The position numbers and the translations under genes were made by a program. DNA of 64,000 bases from Rathayibacter caricis DSM 15933 (GTDB taxonomy: Bacteria > Actinomycetota > Actinomycetes > Actinomycetales > Microbacteriaceae), in assembly GCF_003044275.1 (NCBI RefSeq), contig NZ_PZPL01000001.1:3286001-3350000 (forward strand), given 5' to 3'. Positions 10,853-21,400 of this stretch are shown here, in pieces (positions within the stretch are counted from its first letter, which is position 1; each line of letters opens with the position of its first letter). The notes beneath the pieces were generated by a model that ran no database searches, had not been told where the DNA came from, and saw only the letters and a list, made by a program, of their open reading frames with translations.

Positions 10853-11542
10853 TCAGCGGACGAGCGCGGCGCGCTTCTCCTTGACCGACGTCGCGTAGAC
10901 GTCGAGGTACTCCTGGCCGCTCAGGGCGAGGAGCTCGTACATGATCTCGTCGGTGATCGAGCGGAGGATGAAGCGGTCGCCCTCCATGCCCTCGAAGCGG
11001 CTGAAGTCGAGCGGCTCGCCGAAGACGATGCCGATCCGGCCGAGCTTGGGCAGCCGGCTGCCGATCGGCATGATCCGCGCCGTGTCGACCATCGCGACGG
11101 GCACGACGGGCACGCGCGCCTCGAGGACCATCCGCGCGACGCCGGTGCGTCCGCGGTACATCCGGCCGTCGGGGCTGCGGGTGCCCTCGGGATAGATGCC
11201 GAGCGCCTCCCCGCGCGCGAGGACGCGGAGCCCGGTGTTGAGGGACGCCTCGGAGGCCTTCCCGCCGGAGCGGTCGATGGGCAGCATCCCCGTGGCGGTG
11301 AAGAACAGGCGCGTCGCCCAGCCCTTCAGGCCCTTGCCGGTGAAGTAGTCGCTCTTGGCGAGGAAGACCATGTTGCGGTCGATCACGAGCGGCAGGAACA
11401 CCGAGTCGATGAACGAGAGGTGGTTGCTCGCGAGGATCACTCCGCCGGTCTGGGGCACCCGGTCGGCGTTCACGACCCACGGACGGAAGATCGTCTTCAG
11501 GAGCGGTCCCGCCACGATGTGCTTCATGAACCAGTAGAACAT
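10853..11542 (-). CDS. plsC: 1-acyl-sn-glycerol-3-phosphate acyltransferase (PlsC family)
   Basis: 229-residue membrane-associated acyltransferase of phospholipid synthesis. The catalytic H41-LSFI-D46 motif (NHLSFID) and the EGTRS motif at 119-123 are intact, and the N-terminus (FYWFMKHIVAGPLLKTIF) is amphipathic or membrane-bound. I chose the ATG at 11542; the longer frame upstream reads through the gap and the glk region. It lies between aroG and the ROK kinase gene on the same strand. Rv2182c, a homologous acyltransferase, sits in the same neighbourhood in mycobacteria. The true acceptor (lysophosphatidate or another lyso-lipid) is not fixed by sequence. Confidence 0.9.
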   Translation of the reverse strand: MFYWFMKHIVAGPLLKTIFRPWVVNADRVPQTGGVILASNHLSFIDSVFLPLVIDRNMVFLAKSDYFTGKGLKGWATRLFFTATGMLPIDRSGGKASEASLNTGLRVLARGEALGIYPEGTRSPDGRMYRGRTGVARMVLEARVPVVPVAMVDTARIMPIGSRLPKLGRIGIVFGEPLDFSRFEGMEGDRFILRSITDEIMYELLALSGQEYLDVYATSVKEKRAALVR

Positions 11543-11594
11543 CGTGCGGCTCCTCAGCGAGTGCAGGGTCGGGGGTGGGGCGGGTGGAGCGGGG

Positions 11595-12554
11595 TCAGAG
11601 CGAGTTCGCGTGGAGGCGGGCGAGGTCCGCCGCGCCGACCACCCCGGCGTCGTTGACGAGCTCCGCGATGCGGAACTCGGGCTCGGGGTGGTAGCCGCGC
11701 GCCGGCAGGTTGTCGAGGTACGCCTGACGGATCGGGTCGAGCAGCAGGTCACCGGCCTGCGCCACTCCCCCGCCGATCACGAAGAGCTGAGGGTCGAGGA
11801 CCGCGCTCAGGCTGGCCGCGGCCTCGCCCAGCCAGTGGCCGAGCTGGCGGAGCGCCGCGAGGGCGCCGAGGTCGCCCGCGACGATGAGGTCGGAGATGAT
11901 GTGGCCGTTGAGCTCGCCGCCGTTCCGGCTGCGGGCGTCCGCGATGCCCTGTCCGATGCCGCCGGCGTCGGCCAGCTCGCCCGCGAAGCGCTGCAGGGCG
12001 CGACCGGAGCCGTACTGCTCGATGCAGCCGCGGGCGCCGCAGCCGCACGGCAGCCCGCCGGGGACGACGCGCATGTGCCCGACCTCCGCGGCCGCGCCGA
12101 AGCCGCCGCGCAGCAGGCGGTCGTTGATGACGATCGCTCCGCCGACGCCCGTGCCGATGGTGAGCATGACCATGTCGCTGACCAGGCGGCCGGAGCCGTA
12201 GCGGAACTCGGCCCAGCCCGCGGCGTTCGCGTCGTTCTCGATGATGATCGGCAGATCGATCCGCGCCGAGAGCTTCTCGCGGAAGGGCTCGTTGCGCCAG
12301 TTGATGTTGGGGGCGTAGTAGACGATCGACTGGGAGGCGTCGATGAAGCCGGCGGCGGCCACTCCGACCGCGGCGACATCGCCGGGCGCGAGGCCTTCGC
12401 GCAGGCGCTGGACCATCTCGACGACGACGTCGACGATCAGCTCGGGGTGCCCGGCGGGAGTCGGCTGGCGGTCCTCGCGGAGGATCGCGCCGAACTCGTC
12501 GACCAGCGCCCCTGCGATCTTCGTGCCGCCGATGTCGATCCCGATCGCGTGCAC
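11595..12554 (-). CDS. glk: ROK-family glucokinase
   Basis: 319-residue sugar kinase of the ROK family that phosphorylates glucose with ATP. The N-terminal phosphate loop is GIDIGGTK (5-12). The catalytic Asp is in ENDANA (D108). The zinc site has H160 and the cysteines C170, C172 and C177 of the CGCGARGC motif. GTGVGG (134-139) binds the nucleotide. Length and motifs fit actinobacterial glucokinase rather than a ROK repressor, because there is no HTH domain. It runs with plsC (52-base gap) and is divergent from fadD. Confidence 0.92.
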   Translation of the reverse strand: MHAIGIDIGGTKIAGALVDEFGAILREDRQPTPAGHPELIVDVVVEMVQRLREGLAPGDVAAVGVAAAGFIDASQSIVYYAPNINWRNEPFREKLSARIDLPIIIENDANAAGWAEFRYGSGRLVSDMVMLTIGTGVGGAIVINDRLLRGGFGAAAEVGHMRVVPGGLPCGCGARGCIEQYGSGRALQRFAGELADAGGIGQGIADARSRNGGELNGHIISDLIVAGDLGALAALRQLGHWLGEAAASLSAVLDPQLFVIGGGVAQAGDLLLDPIRQAYLDNLPARGYHPEPEFRIAELVNDAGVVGAADLARLHANSL

Positions 12555-12782
12555 GCGAACCGCCTTTCCTCCGCCGTCGGCGCATCCGCGCCGGTGGAGC
12601 CGCCTTCTCCGGCGACTGGATCGAGTGTAGTGACCGCGGACAGCGCGCAGGCTCAGGCGGGCCGGGCACCGGAGGAGCCCGCATCGCGACCACCGGCCGG
12701 ATCGTTACCCTGAACGGATCCACAGCTTCGATCCCGCCGATAGAGTGGGCTCGACGTTCGTTCAGGTGCCGAAGGAGTTGCC

Positions 12783-14606
12783 GTGGAACAGTTCGATTCA
12801 CCCGCCGTGGTGGCCGCCGATCCTCAGGCGAACGCCGCCGATCTGCTGCTCGACCGGGTCCGCGAGACCCCCGACCGCGTGCTGTTCGCCCTGCCCGAGG
12901 GCGGAGGCTGGCGCGACGTCACCGCGCAGGAGTTCCTCGACCAGGTGACGGCTCTCGCGAAGGGCCTCGTCGCCGCGGGCATCGAGCCCGGCGAGAAGAT
13001 CGGGCTGATCTGCAAGACGCGCTACGAGTGGACGCTGATCGACTTCGCCGTCTGGTTCGCCGGCGCGATCCTCGTCCCGGTCTACGAGACCTCCTCGCCC
13101 GCCCAGGTGCAGTGGAACCTGACCGACTCCGGTGCCCACGCCGTGATCGTCGAGACGGCGGATCACTTCGCGCGGCTCGACGAGATCCGCGCCGACGTCC
13201 CGGACGTCCGCATCGCCTGGCAGATCGGGCTCGGCGACCTCGACAAGCTCGCCGCGCGCGGAGTCGACGTGCCGGACGCCGAGATCGAGCGCCGCCGCTC
13301 GCTCGCCACCGGCTCCGACATCGCCACGATCATCTACACCTCGGGATCGACCGGGCGGCCCAAGGGCTGCATCATCCGGCACTCGAACTTCGTCGAGCTC
13401 AGCCGCAACTCCGCCGTCGCGCTCACGGAGCTGATCCACCAGCCGGGCGCTTCGACGCTCCTCTTCATCACCACTGCGCACGTGTTCGCCCGCTTCATCT
13501 CGGTCCTCTGCGTGCACGGCGGAGTGAAGGTCGGCCACCAGGCCGACACCAAGCAGCTCCTCCCCTCCCTCGCCTCGTTCAAGCCGACCTTCCTGCTCGC
13601 GGTCCCCCGCGTGTTCGAGAAGGTCTACAACTCGGCGGAGCAGAAGGCCGAGGCCGGAGGGAAGGGGAAGATCTTCCGCCGGGCCGCCGACGTCGCCGTC
13701 GCGCACTCGATCGCCGTCGAGGCCGGGTCGGTGCCGCTGGCGCTCAAGCTGCAGTACCTGCTGTTCGACCGCCTGGTCTACTCGAAGCTGCGGGCGGCGA
13801 TGGGCGGCAACGTGAAGTACGCGGTGTCGGGCTCGGCACCGCTCGGCGACCGGCTCGGGCACTTCTTCCACAGCCTCGGGATCAAGATCCTCGAGGGCTA
13901 CGGCCTGACCGAGACGACCGCGCCCGCGAGTGTGAACCGCACCGAGCTGTTCAAGATCGGCACCGTCGGACCGGCCATGCCGGGGGCGTCCATCCGGATC
14001 GCGGCGGACGGCGAGATCCAGGTGCGGGGCATCTGCGTCTTCGGCGGGTACTGGAACAACGAGCAGGCGACGGCGGAGTCGTTCGACGGCGAGTGGTTCC
14101 GCACGGGCGACCTCGGCTCGCTCGACGAGGACGGGTACCTGCGCGTCACCGGCCGCAAGAAGGAGATCATCGTCACGGCCGGCGGCAAGAACGTCGCGCC
14201 GGCGGCGCTCGAGGACCCGATCCGCGCGAATCCGCTGGTCAGCCAGGTCGTGGTGGTCGGGGACCAGCGGCCGTTCATCGCTGCGCTCGTCACGCTCGAC
14301 AGCGAGATGCTGCCGACGTGGCTCGGCAACAACGGGCAGGATCCGACGCTCTCCCTCGACGACGCGGCCGTCAACCCGGCGGTCCTCGCCGAGATCCAGC
14401 GCGCCGTCGACCACGCCAACGGGTCCGTCTCGCGCGCGGAGTCGATCCGCAAGTTCGTGATCCTGCCGACCGAGTTCACCGAGGCGAGCGGCCACCTGAC
14501 GCCGAAGATGAGCATCAAGCGCGCCGTGATCCTCTCGGACTACGCCGACACGATCTCCGCGCTCTACTCCGCCGCCCCGGCCACGGAGGGCATCAGCCTC
14601 CGCTGA
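12783..14606 (+). CDS. fadD: Long-chain acyl-CoA synthetase (AMP-forming)
   Basis: 607-residue ANL-superfamily ligase that activates fatty acids via an acyl-AMP. The AMP loop YTSGSTGRPKG is at 185-195. Downstream are GYGLTETTAP, TGDLG and GRKKEIIVTAGGKNVAP (A10 region with the catalytic Lys at the domain hinge). It resembles the FadD15 group; Rv2187/FadD15 lies near plsC in mycobacteria. The GTG start is supported by GAAGGAG 5 bases upstream, so this gene has a normal leader. A TAGAGT at 12741-12746 is a possible -10. It probably feeds lipid synthesis with plsC. Confidence 0.94.
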   Translation: MEQFDSPAVVAADPQANAADLLLDRVRETPDRVLFALPEGGGWRDVTAQEFLDQVTALAKGLVAAGIEPGEKIGLICKTRYEWTLIDFAVWFAGAILVPVYETSSPAQVQWNLTDSGAHAVIVETADHFARLDEIRADVPDVRIAWQIGLGDLDKLAARGVDVPDAEIERRRSLATGSDIATIIYTSGSTGRPKGCIIRHSNFVELSRNSAVALTELIHQPGASTLLFITTAHVFARFISVLCVHGGVKVGHQADTKQLLPSLASFKPTFLLAVPRVFEKVYNSAEQKAEAGGKGKIFRRAADVAVAHSIAVEAGSVPLALKLQYLLFDRLVYSKLRAAMGGNVKYAVSGSAPLGDRLGHFFHSLGIKILEGYGLTETTAPASVNRTELFKIGTVGPAMPGASIRIAADGEIQVRGICVFGGYWNNEQATAESFDGEWFRTGDLGSLDEDGYLRVTGRKKEIIVTAGGKNVAPAALEDPIRANPLVSQVVVVGDQRPFIAALVTLDSEMLPTWLGNNGQDPTLSLDDAAVNPAVLAEIQRAVDHANGSVSRAESIRKFVILPTEFTEASGHLTPKMSIKRAVILSDYADTISALYSAAPATEGISLR

Positions 14607-14610
14607 ACGG

Positions 14611-14639
14611 CGGTGCCGCCCGGTGCTCGGGCGGCACCG
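14611..14639 (+). terminator. Hairpin terminator after fadD
   Basis: A perfect 12-bp GC stem (CGGTGCCGCCCG / CGGGCGGCACCG) with a 5-base loop starts 4 bases after the fadD stop. It has no T-tail beyond GTTCT. Confidence 0.6.
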
Positions 14640-14762
14640 GTTCTGCGTCCGACGAGCGGTCGGATGCAGAGCCGCAGGTGTGAGTGGCGGTCAGCGACGA
14701 TGGCGGCTGAGCTGCACTTCTGGCCGAGGTTGTGCTCGTCAGAGACCGACCACAGTGACGTG

Positions 14763-14798
14763 GATCTCGATACGCCCGCTCCGCGGGCTACTCGATCA
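14763..14798. repeat. Solo copy of the REP-like hairpin element
   Basis: A 36-bp copy, inverted relative to the 8983 array. Its central hairpin is CCCGC-GGA-GCGGG, where both arms changed together compared with CCCTC-GGA-GAGGG. It lies in the 365-base gene-free gap 14607-14971 between convergent fadD and def. Beyond the terminators and this element I see nothing else in the gap. Confidence 0.8.
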
Positions 14799-14857
14799 GC
14801 AGCAGAAGCCCGATCCGACCGGCCACCGCGGGCTCCACCGAAGGTCGAGCCGTATCC

Positions 14858-14883
14858 GGGAAAGCGCGTGTCAGCGCTTTCCC
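14858..14883. terminator. Inverted repeat between fadD and def
   Basis: Perfect 10-bp arms (GGGAAAGCGC / GCGCTTTCCC) flank a 6-base loop. On the plus strand the arm ends in TTTCCC. It may act as a bidirectional transcription stop. Confidence 0.45.
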
Positions 14884-14938
14884 GTCGGCGAACGCAGGAC
14901 GCTCTGCGGAACGCGCCCCTCCGCGCGAGCCGACCGCG

Positions 14939-14963
14939 GGACGCCCGGCAAGGACGGGCGTCC
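14939..14963 (-). terminator. Hairpin terminator after def
   Basis: Perfect 9-bp arms (GGACGCCCG / CGGGCGTCC) with a 7-base loop lie 8 bases past the def stop, ending the espI-like/mtr/def operon. No T-run follows. Confidence 0.55.
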
Positions 14964-14971
14964 GAATCGAC

Positions 14972-15463
14972 TCAGAACCAGGGGGACTCGCGGACGTCCT
15001 TCATCGCGGCGCGGCGGTGCTCCTTGGAGAGGCGGTCGAGGTAGAGGCGGCCGTCGAGGTGGTCGCACTCGTGCTGCAGGGCCTGCGCCATCAGGCCGTC
15101 GCCCTCGAGGACGACCTCGTTGCCGTCGAGGTCGGTTCCGCGGACCTTGGCGTGCGGGTAGCGGATCGCCGGGTACCAGAGGTTGGGCACCGAGAGGCAG
15201 CCCTCGTCGACCGGTTGCGGCTCGCCGGTCAGCTCGACGATCTCGGGGTTCAGGATGTACCCGATGACGCCGTCGACGTTGTAGCTGAAGGCGCGGAGGT
15301 TCACGCCGATCTGAGGGGCGGCGACGCCGGCGCGTCCCGGCGGACGGACGCTGTCGACGAGGTCCTCGACCAGTCCGCGGATCCCGTCGTCGATCGCCTC
15401 GATCGGTGCCGACGGGGTCTTCAGGACGGGATCGCCGAAGATCCGGATCTGGCGTTCGGTCAT
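14972..15463 (-). CDS. def: Peptide deformylase
   Basis: 163-residue metalloprotease that removes the N-formyl group from new proteins. The three active-site motifs are present: GVAAPQ at 46-51, EGCLS with metal ligand C89, and QHECDH with H131 and H135 plus the catalytic Glu. The length is typical of type I deformylase. The first motif has Arg-Ala (RAGVAAPQ) where GxG is common; this variant occurs in some actinobacterial second deformylases. The ATG overlaps the stop of mycothione reductase (ATGA), so translation is coupled to it. Confidence 0.93.
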   Translation of the reverse strand: MTERQIRIFGDPVLKTPSAPIEAIDDGIRGLVEDLVDSVRPPGRAGVAAPQIGVNLRAFSYNVDGVIGYILNPEIVELTGEPQPVDEGCLSVPNLWYPAIRYPHAKVRGTDLDGNEVVLEGDGLMAQALQHECDHLDGRLYLDRLSKEHRRAAMKDVRESPWF

Positions 15464-16899
15464 GTGGTGCGCTCCCTCAGGGCCTCCTCCGCTTTCAGGA
15501 GGGCGTTCTCGACGACTTCGCTCGCCGCCGGGTGCGGCCAGTACTGGCTGCGGGCGAGTCCGTGGATGCCGCGTCCGACGCTGGCGGCCTGGACGAGCGG
15601 CTGAATGAGGATACTCGCCTGCGGGCCCATCAGGTGCGCGCCGAGCAGGGCTCCATCGAGCCCGACGACCAGGATGCAGACGCTGGAGTCGTCCTCGAGT
15701 GCCCAGCCGAAGGCGGTGGAGCCGTACTCCTGGCTGACCGAGATCGCGGCGACGCCGGCGTCCTCCGCGTCGGCCAGCGTCATGCCGAAGTGGGCGATCT
15801 GGGGGTGAGCGAAGATCGCTCCGGGCACGGGCGAGAGCGTGTTCCGCTGAGGGTCGTCCGGGTGCAGGAGGTTGTGGGCGACGATCCGCGCCTCGTGGTT
15901 CGCGACGTGCTTGAGCTGCCACTCCGACGAGACGTCTCCGAGCGCGTAGAGACCGGGGACGGCCGCACCGGCCGAGAGGACCCGCTGCTCGAGGTCGACC
16001 GCGACCCGTCCGTCCGGATGCAGATCGATCCCGACGGAGGCGGCGGCGAGGGTGTCGCTGTTGGGGTCGCGCCCGAGGGCGACGAGCAGGACGTCCGTCT
16101 CGACGCTCGACCCGTCGCTGAACGTGACGACGAGCCCGCCGTCGCCCGCGTCGACCTGCTCGGCGGTGACGCCGGTGCGGACGTCCCAGCGCTCGCGGGC
16201 GATCGTGGTGAACCGCCGCGCGATGTCCTCGTCGAGCGAGCGGAGAAGGCGGTCGCTCCGGACGGCGACGGTGACCGCGGTGCCGAAGGCGGAGAAGACG
16301 TGGGCGAACTCGACTGCGACGGCTCCGCCTCCCAGGATCACCATCCGCTCGGGGAGCTCGTCGAGGCGCATGATCGAGGACGAGTCATGGATGCGCGCAT
16401 CGGGCGCGTACGCCGCCAGCAGAGGGCGGGGCCGGGAGCCGGCAGCGATGACGACGCGGGGCGCGCTGATCCGGGTGCCGCTCGCGCTCACCAGCACGTG
16501 CGGACGGGAACCGTCGCCGAGCGACTCGAAGCCGAAGCTCTCGCGCAGCACGGTGACGTTCGGGGATCGCTCGTCCCGGTACTCGAGTCCGGCCCGGCTG
16601 ATCGTGTCGGTCCGGCCGAAGACGCGATCGCGGACGGCCGCCCACTCGGGTCGCGCGACGGCTCCTCGCACACCGATGGGCGCTCCCTGGTCGACGTCGG
16701 TGACCACGTCGGCCACGTGCACGAACATCTTGGTCGGGATGCAGCCCGCGTTGAGGCAGGTGCCGCCGAACCACTCCCCGTCGTCGAGGAGCGCCACGCG
16801 GGAGTCGTCGTACTCGGGACCGACGATCGAGTTGCCGGATCCGGCCCCGATGACGATCAGATCGAACTGCTCGGCGGCGTCGACCGCCGCCTCAGGCAC
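15460..16899 (-). CDS. mtr: Mycothione reductase
   Basis: 479-residue FAD/NADPH disulfide reductase that regenerates mycothiol, the actinobacterial glutathione analogue, in the cytoplasm. The FAD motif GAGSGN lies at 18-23 and the redox pair C48/C53 is in [14 protein letters not shown] second Rossmann motif ([10 protein letters not shown]) binds NADPH. The C-terminus has [12 protein letters not shown], the base-carrying interface segment typical of Mtr rather than dihydrolipoamide dehydrogenase or mercuric reductase. It overlaps both neighbours (8 bases with the MinD-like gene, 4 with def) and starts with GTG. Confidence 0.9.
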   Translation of the reverse strand: MPEAAVDAAEQFDLIVIGAGSGNSIVGPEYDDSRVALLDDGEWFGGTCLNAGCIPTKMFVHVADVVTDVDQGAPIGVRGAVARPEWAAVRDRVFGRTDTISRAGLEYRDERSPNVTVLRESFGFESLGDGSRPHVLVSASGTRISAPRVVIAAGSRPRPLLAAYAPDARIHDSSSIMRLDELPERMVILGGGAVAVEFAHVFSAFGTAVTVAVRSDRLLRSLDEDIARRFTTIARERWDVRTGVTAEQVDAGDGGLVVTFSDGSSVETDVLLVALGRDPNSDTLAAASVGIDLHPDGRVAVDLEQRVLSAGAAVPGLYALGDVSSEWQLKHVANHEARIVAHNLLHPDDPQRNTLSPVPGAIFAHPQIAHFGMTLADAEDAGVAAISVSQEYGSTAFGWALEDDSSVCILVVGLDGALLGAHLMGPQASILIQPLVQAASVGRGIHGLARSQYWPHPAASEVVENALLKAEEALRERTT

Positions 16900-18331
16900 G
16901 CCGGACCGGCATGCCCTCGACGACGAGCGCGGCCAGCAGTCGCGCCGCGTCCTTCGTGGCCGGACGCAGGTGCTCCCACTTCACGACCGAGCCGGCGGCC
17001 AGCACCGGGTCGTACGGGATGCGGACGATGTCGCGCACCCGCGAGCGGAAGTGCGACTCGATCTCCTCGAGCTTCACGAGGCTCGTCCCCTGCGTGGCGG
17101 TGTTCAGGGCGACGACGGCGTTCTTCACGAGAGCGCCGTGGCCGTTCGCATCGAGCCAGGTGAGGGTCTCGGAGGCGAGGCGCGCCTCGTCGATGCTCCC
17201 GCCCGACACGATGACGACCGTGTCGGCCCGCTGCAGCGTCGGACGCATCACGGAGTGGACTATGCCGGTTCCGCAGTCGGTGAGCATGATCGAGTAGAAC
17301 CGCTCCACGAGGTCCGCGACCACGTTGTAGTCGTCCTCGTCGAACGCCTCGGACAGCATCGGGTCGGTGTCGGAGGCGAGGACGTCCAGTCGGGTCTCGT
17401 CGCGCGACACCATCGTCGAGAAGTCGGTGAAGCCGGTGACTCCGGACGCGCGGTTGACGACGTCGCGGACGGTCGCGCGGGTCTGCTTGGGCACGCGCTC
17501 GGCGAGAGTGCCCCGGTCGGGATTGGCGTCGACCGCGATGATGCGGTCCTCGCGGGCGTCGGCCAGCGCCATGCCGAGAAGGGTCGTGACGGTCGTCTTG
17601 CCGACGCCGCCCTTGCGGGTCATCACCGGCACGAAGCGGGTGCCGCCCTCGAACTGGCGGCTGATCCGCTCCCCCATCGCCTTCCAGGCCTGCTCCTTCG
17701 CGGAGTCGCCGAGGTTCACGGTGTGGAACGTCACGGCGTAGACGAAGCGGTTCCAGCCGGAGGTCGGCGCGGGGCGCGTGCGGCGGTTCACCTCGAGGAG
17801 GCGGTCGGCCGTCAGCATCGACGATGATTCGGGGCCGGAGGCGGAACCGGAGGAGGATCCCGAACCGGACGACGCCTCGGACTCCGCCCGGAGACGGTCG
17901 CGCCGCGTGGCGCTGCGGGTCTGCTCGGCCGCGGAGGACTCGGCGGAGTCCGTGGCGGGAGTCTCTCCCCGGCCGCGCGGACGCTCGCCCGGCTCCTCGG
18001 GCAGCACGGAGACCTCGTCGCGCGAGGCGGACCCGGCGGACACGGGTCCGACGCCCGAGGCGGGGTCCGGCTCCGGAGGCGCGACGTGCGAGGAGCGGGA
18101 CGGACGGGCCGAGGGGATGCCGAGCGTGCCGACATCGACGGAGTCGTCCTCGACGGGCGCCGGCGCGGTGGACCGCCGCCGCAGCGGCGGATCGACCCGC
18201 ACGCCGTCGGGGATCCGGGTCGGAGCAGTGTCGCTCTCGCGGGGCACGTACTGCGTCGAGTCCCTCACCGCGTCGAGCGCGGTGCGGGGCACGGGGCCGG
18301 TGTCGGGCTGTTCGTCGTTGCGCTCATCCAT
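16892..18331 (-). CDS. EspI-like MinD/ParA-family ATPase with long disordered N-terminus
   Basis: 479 residues. Residues 1-170 are Ser/Pro/Arg-rich and probably disordered, followed by a P-loop ATPase with a deviant Walker A motif (RKGGVGKTT, 239-247) and VDANPDRG at 267-274. The segment before the P-loop (NLGDSAKEQAW) and ANPDRGTLAERV resemble EspI/Rv3876 and related ATPases that sit near ESX (type VII) secretion loci. No ESX genes are visible here. It heads an overlapping operon with mycothione reductase and def. AAGGAGG precedes the ATG. Function unknown; it could act on protein localisation or membrane complexes. Confidence 0.75.
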   Translation of the reverse strand: MDERNDEQPDTGPVPRTALDAVRDSTQYVPRESDTAPTRIPDGVRVDPPLRRRSTAPAPVEDDSVDVGTLGIPSARPSRSSHVAPPEPDPASGVGPVSAGSASRDEVSVLPEEPGERPRGRGETPATDSAESSAAEQTRSATRRDRLRAESEASSGSGSSSGSASGPESSSMLTADRLLEVNRRTRPAPTSGWNRFVYAVTFHTVNLGDSAKEQAWKAMGERISRQFEGGTRFVPVMTRKGGVGKTTVTTLLGMALADAREDRIIAVDANPDRGTLAERVPKQTRATVRDVVNRASGVTGFTDFSTMVSRDETRLDVLASDTDPMLSEAFDEDDYNVVADLVERFYSIMLTDCGTGIVHSVMRPTLQRADTVVIVSGGSIDEARLASETLTWLDANGHGALVKNAVVALNTATQGTSLVKLEEIESHFRSRVRDIVRIPYDPVLAAGSVVKWEHLRPATKDAARLLAALVVEGMPVRRA

Positions 18332-18416
18332 GCGAACGAGCCTCCTTCCGCTTGCGGTCAGTGTACCGGCGGCCCGTTCGGGGGCGCCGGGCCTTGGAGC
18401 CCCCGGGCTCCGACTG

Positions 18417-18480
18417 CTAGGGCCTGCTGAACACGATCTCGCGTGCTCGCGACGGCGATCTCGCGTTCACCAGGCCCTAG
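18417..18480. terminator. 64-bp imperfect palindrome spanning the pyc stop codon
   Basis: Outer arms CTAGGGCCTG (18417-18426) and CAGGCCCTAG (18471-18480) are perfect inverted copies, and pairing continues imperfectly inward. The pyc TAG lies in one arm. The centre holds two direct CGATCTCGCG copies. It probably terminates pyc before the MinD-like gene. Confidence 0.5.
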
Positions 18481-21400
18481 GACGCCTCGACGACGACCAG
18501 CAGATCGCCCGCGTCGACCTGCTGCGTGACCGGGACGGCGAGCCGTCGGACGGTGCCCGCGACCGGAGTCGTGATGGCCGCCTCCATCTTCATCGCCTCG
18601 ATCGTCGCGATCGCGGCTCCCGCCGCCACGACGTCGCCCACGGCGACCTTGAGCGTCACGACCCCCGCGAACGGCGCGGCGACCTGACCGGGGACGGTCC
18701 GGTCCGCCTTCTCGGCACTCGTCGTGTCGACCGCGACGGTCGTGTCGCGGACGAACACCGGCCGCAGCTGCCCGTTCAGGGTGGTCATCACCGTCCGCAT
18801 GCCCTTGTCGTCCACGTCGCCGATCGCCTCGAGCCCGACGTAGAGGCGGACACCGCGCGCGATCTCGACCACGTGCTCCTCGCCCTGCCGCAGGCCGTAG
18901 AGGTAGTCGGCCGTGTCGAGGGCCGAGACGTCGCCGTACGACTCGCGCACGTCGAGGAACTGCTGGGCGGGGCCGGGGAACAGCAGCCGGTTCAGGGTGG
19001 CGCGCCGAGCGTCCGCGTCCTCACCGAGCAGCACCGCGCGGTCCTCGGGCGAGAGGTCGGCCACTCCGATGCGCACGTCGCGCCCCTCGAGCACCCGGGT
19101 GCGGAACGGCTCGGGCCAGCCTCCGGGCAGCTCGCCGAGCTCGCCCGCCATGAAGCCGACGACGGAGTCGGGGATGTCGTAGGCCTGCGGGTTCTCTGCG
19201 AAGTCGGCGGGGTCGGCGTCGACCGCGGCGAGGTGGAGGGCGAGGTCGCCGACGACCTTGGAGGACGGCGTGACCTTGGGGACCCGTCCGAGGATCCCGT
19301 TCGCGGCGGCGTAGAGGTCCTCGACGACCTCGAAGCGGTCGGCGAGGCCGAGCGCGATCGCCTGCTGGCGCAGGTTCGAGAGCTGGCCGCCGGGGATCTC
19401 GTGGCGGTACACCCGCCCGGTCGGTCCGGGCAGGCCGGACTCGAACGGGCGGTAGAGGCGGCGGACCGCCTCCCAGTAGGGCTCGAGATCCGAGACGGCG
19501 TCGAGGTCGAGCCCGGTGTCGCGGGGCGTGTGCGCGAGGGCGGCGACCAGGGCCGAGAGCGAGGGCTGGCTCGTGGTGCCCGCCATCGGCGCGGACGCGG
19601 CGTCGACGGCGTCGGCACCCGCCTCCGCCGCGGCGAGCAGGGTGGCGAGCTGACCGCCGGGAGTGTCGTGGGTGTGCACGTGCACCGGCAGGTCGAACCT
19701 CCCGCGCAGCGCCTCGACGAGGCGGGCGGCGGCGTACGGGCGCAGCAGCCCCGCCATGTCCTTGATCGCGAGCACGTGGGCCCCCGCGTCGACGATCTGC
19801 TCGGCGAGCCGGAGGTAGTAGTCGAGGGTGTAGAGGTCCTCAGCCGGATCGAGCAGGTCGCCGGTGTAGCAGACGGCCACCTCGGCGACCGTGGTGCCCG
19901 TCGCGAGCACGGCGTCGATGGCGGGCCGCATCTGCGACACGTCGTTGAGCGCGTCGAAGATGCGGAAGACGTCGACGCCGGTGGCGGCGGCCTCGCGGAC
20001 GAACGCGTCGGTCACCTCCGTCGGGTAGGGCGTGTAGCCGACGGTGTTGCGGCCGCGGAGCAACATCTGGATCGCGACGTTCGGCAGGGCCGAGCGCAGG
20101 GCCGCGAGCCGCTCCCACGGGTCCTCGCCGAGGAAGCGGAGCGCGACGTCGTAGGTGGCGCCGCCCCAGGCCTCGACCGAGAGCAGCTGCGGGGTGAGCC
20201 GGGCGACGGAGGGGGCGACCGCCACGAGGTCGCGCGAGCGGACCCGCGTCGCCAGGAGGGACTGGTGCGCGTCGCGGAAGGTCGTGTCCGTCACCGCGAG
20301 GGCGGTCTGCGCGCGCAGGGCGTCGGCGAAGCCCTTCGGACCGAGCTCCAGCAGGCGCTGCCTGGACCCGGCGGGAGCAGGAGCCGCGAGGTCGACGGCC
20401 GGCAGCTTGTCGACGGGCGGCAGTCCCGGCGGTCGGGCGCCGTGCGGCTGGTTCACCGTGACCTCGGCGAGCCAGGTCAGCAGCTTCGTCCCTCGGTCGC
20501 GGGACTCGCGTCCGGCGAGCAGCCCCGGCCTCTCGTCGATGAAGGACGTGCTGAGGTCTCCCGCGGCGAACGACGCATCGTCCAGCACGGCCTGCAGGAA
20601 CGGGATGTTCGTCGAGACGCCGCGGATCCGGAACTCGGCGAGAGCGCGCTTGGCGCGGGCCACCGCCGCCGGGAAGTCGCGGCCGCGGCAGGTGAGCTTG
20701 GCGAGCATCGAGTCGAAGTGCGGGCTGATCTGAGCACCCGGGTTGATCGTGCCGCCGTCGAGGCGGATCCCACCGCCGCCCGGCGAGCGGTACGTGGTGA
20801 TCTTGCCGGTGTCCGGACGGAAGCCGGCCGCCGGGTCCTCGGTGGTGATGCGACACTGCAGCGCCGCCCCGTGCAGTCGCAGCTCGCTCTGGGTCAGCCC
20901 CAGCTCGGCGAGGGTCGCCCCGGCGGCGATCCGCATCTGCGAGGCGACGAGGTCGACGTCGGTGACCTCCTCCGTCACCGTGTGCTCGACCTGGATGCGC
21001 GGGTTCATCTCGATGAACACGTGCTCGCCCGCCCGCTCCCCCGCCGTGTCCAGGAGGAACTCGACCGTGCCCGCGTTGACGTACCCGATCGACCGGGCGA
21101 AGGCGATGGCGTCGCGGTGCATCGCCTGCCGGGTCGTCTCGTCGAGGTTCGGCGCGGGCGCGATCTCGACGACCTTCTGGTGCCGTCGCTGCACGGAGCA
21201 GTCGCGCTCGAACAGGTGGACCGTCTCTCCGTCGGCGTCGGCGAGGATCTGCACCTCGATGTGCCGGGGCCGGACGACCGCCTGCTCGAGGAACATCGTC
21301 GGATCGCCGAACGCACTGTCGGCCTCCCGCATGGCGGCCTCGAGGGCCGCGCGGAGGTCCTCCGGAGCGTCGACGCGCCGCATGCCGCGACCTCCTCCCC

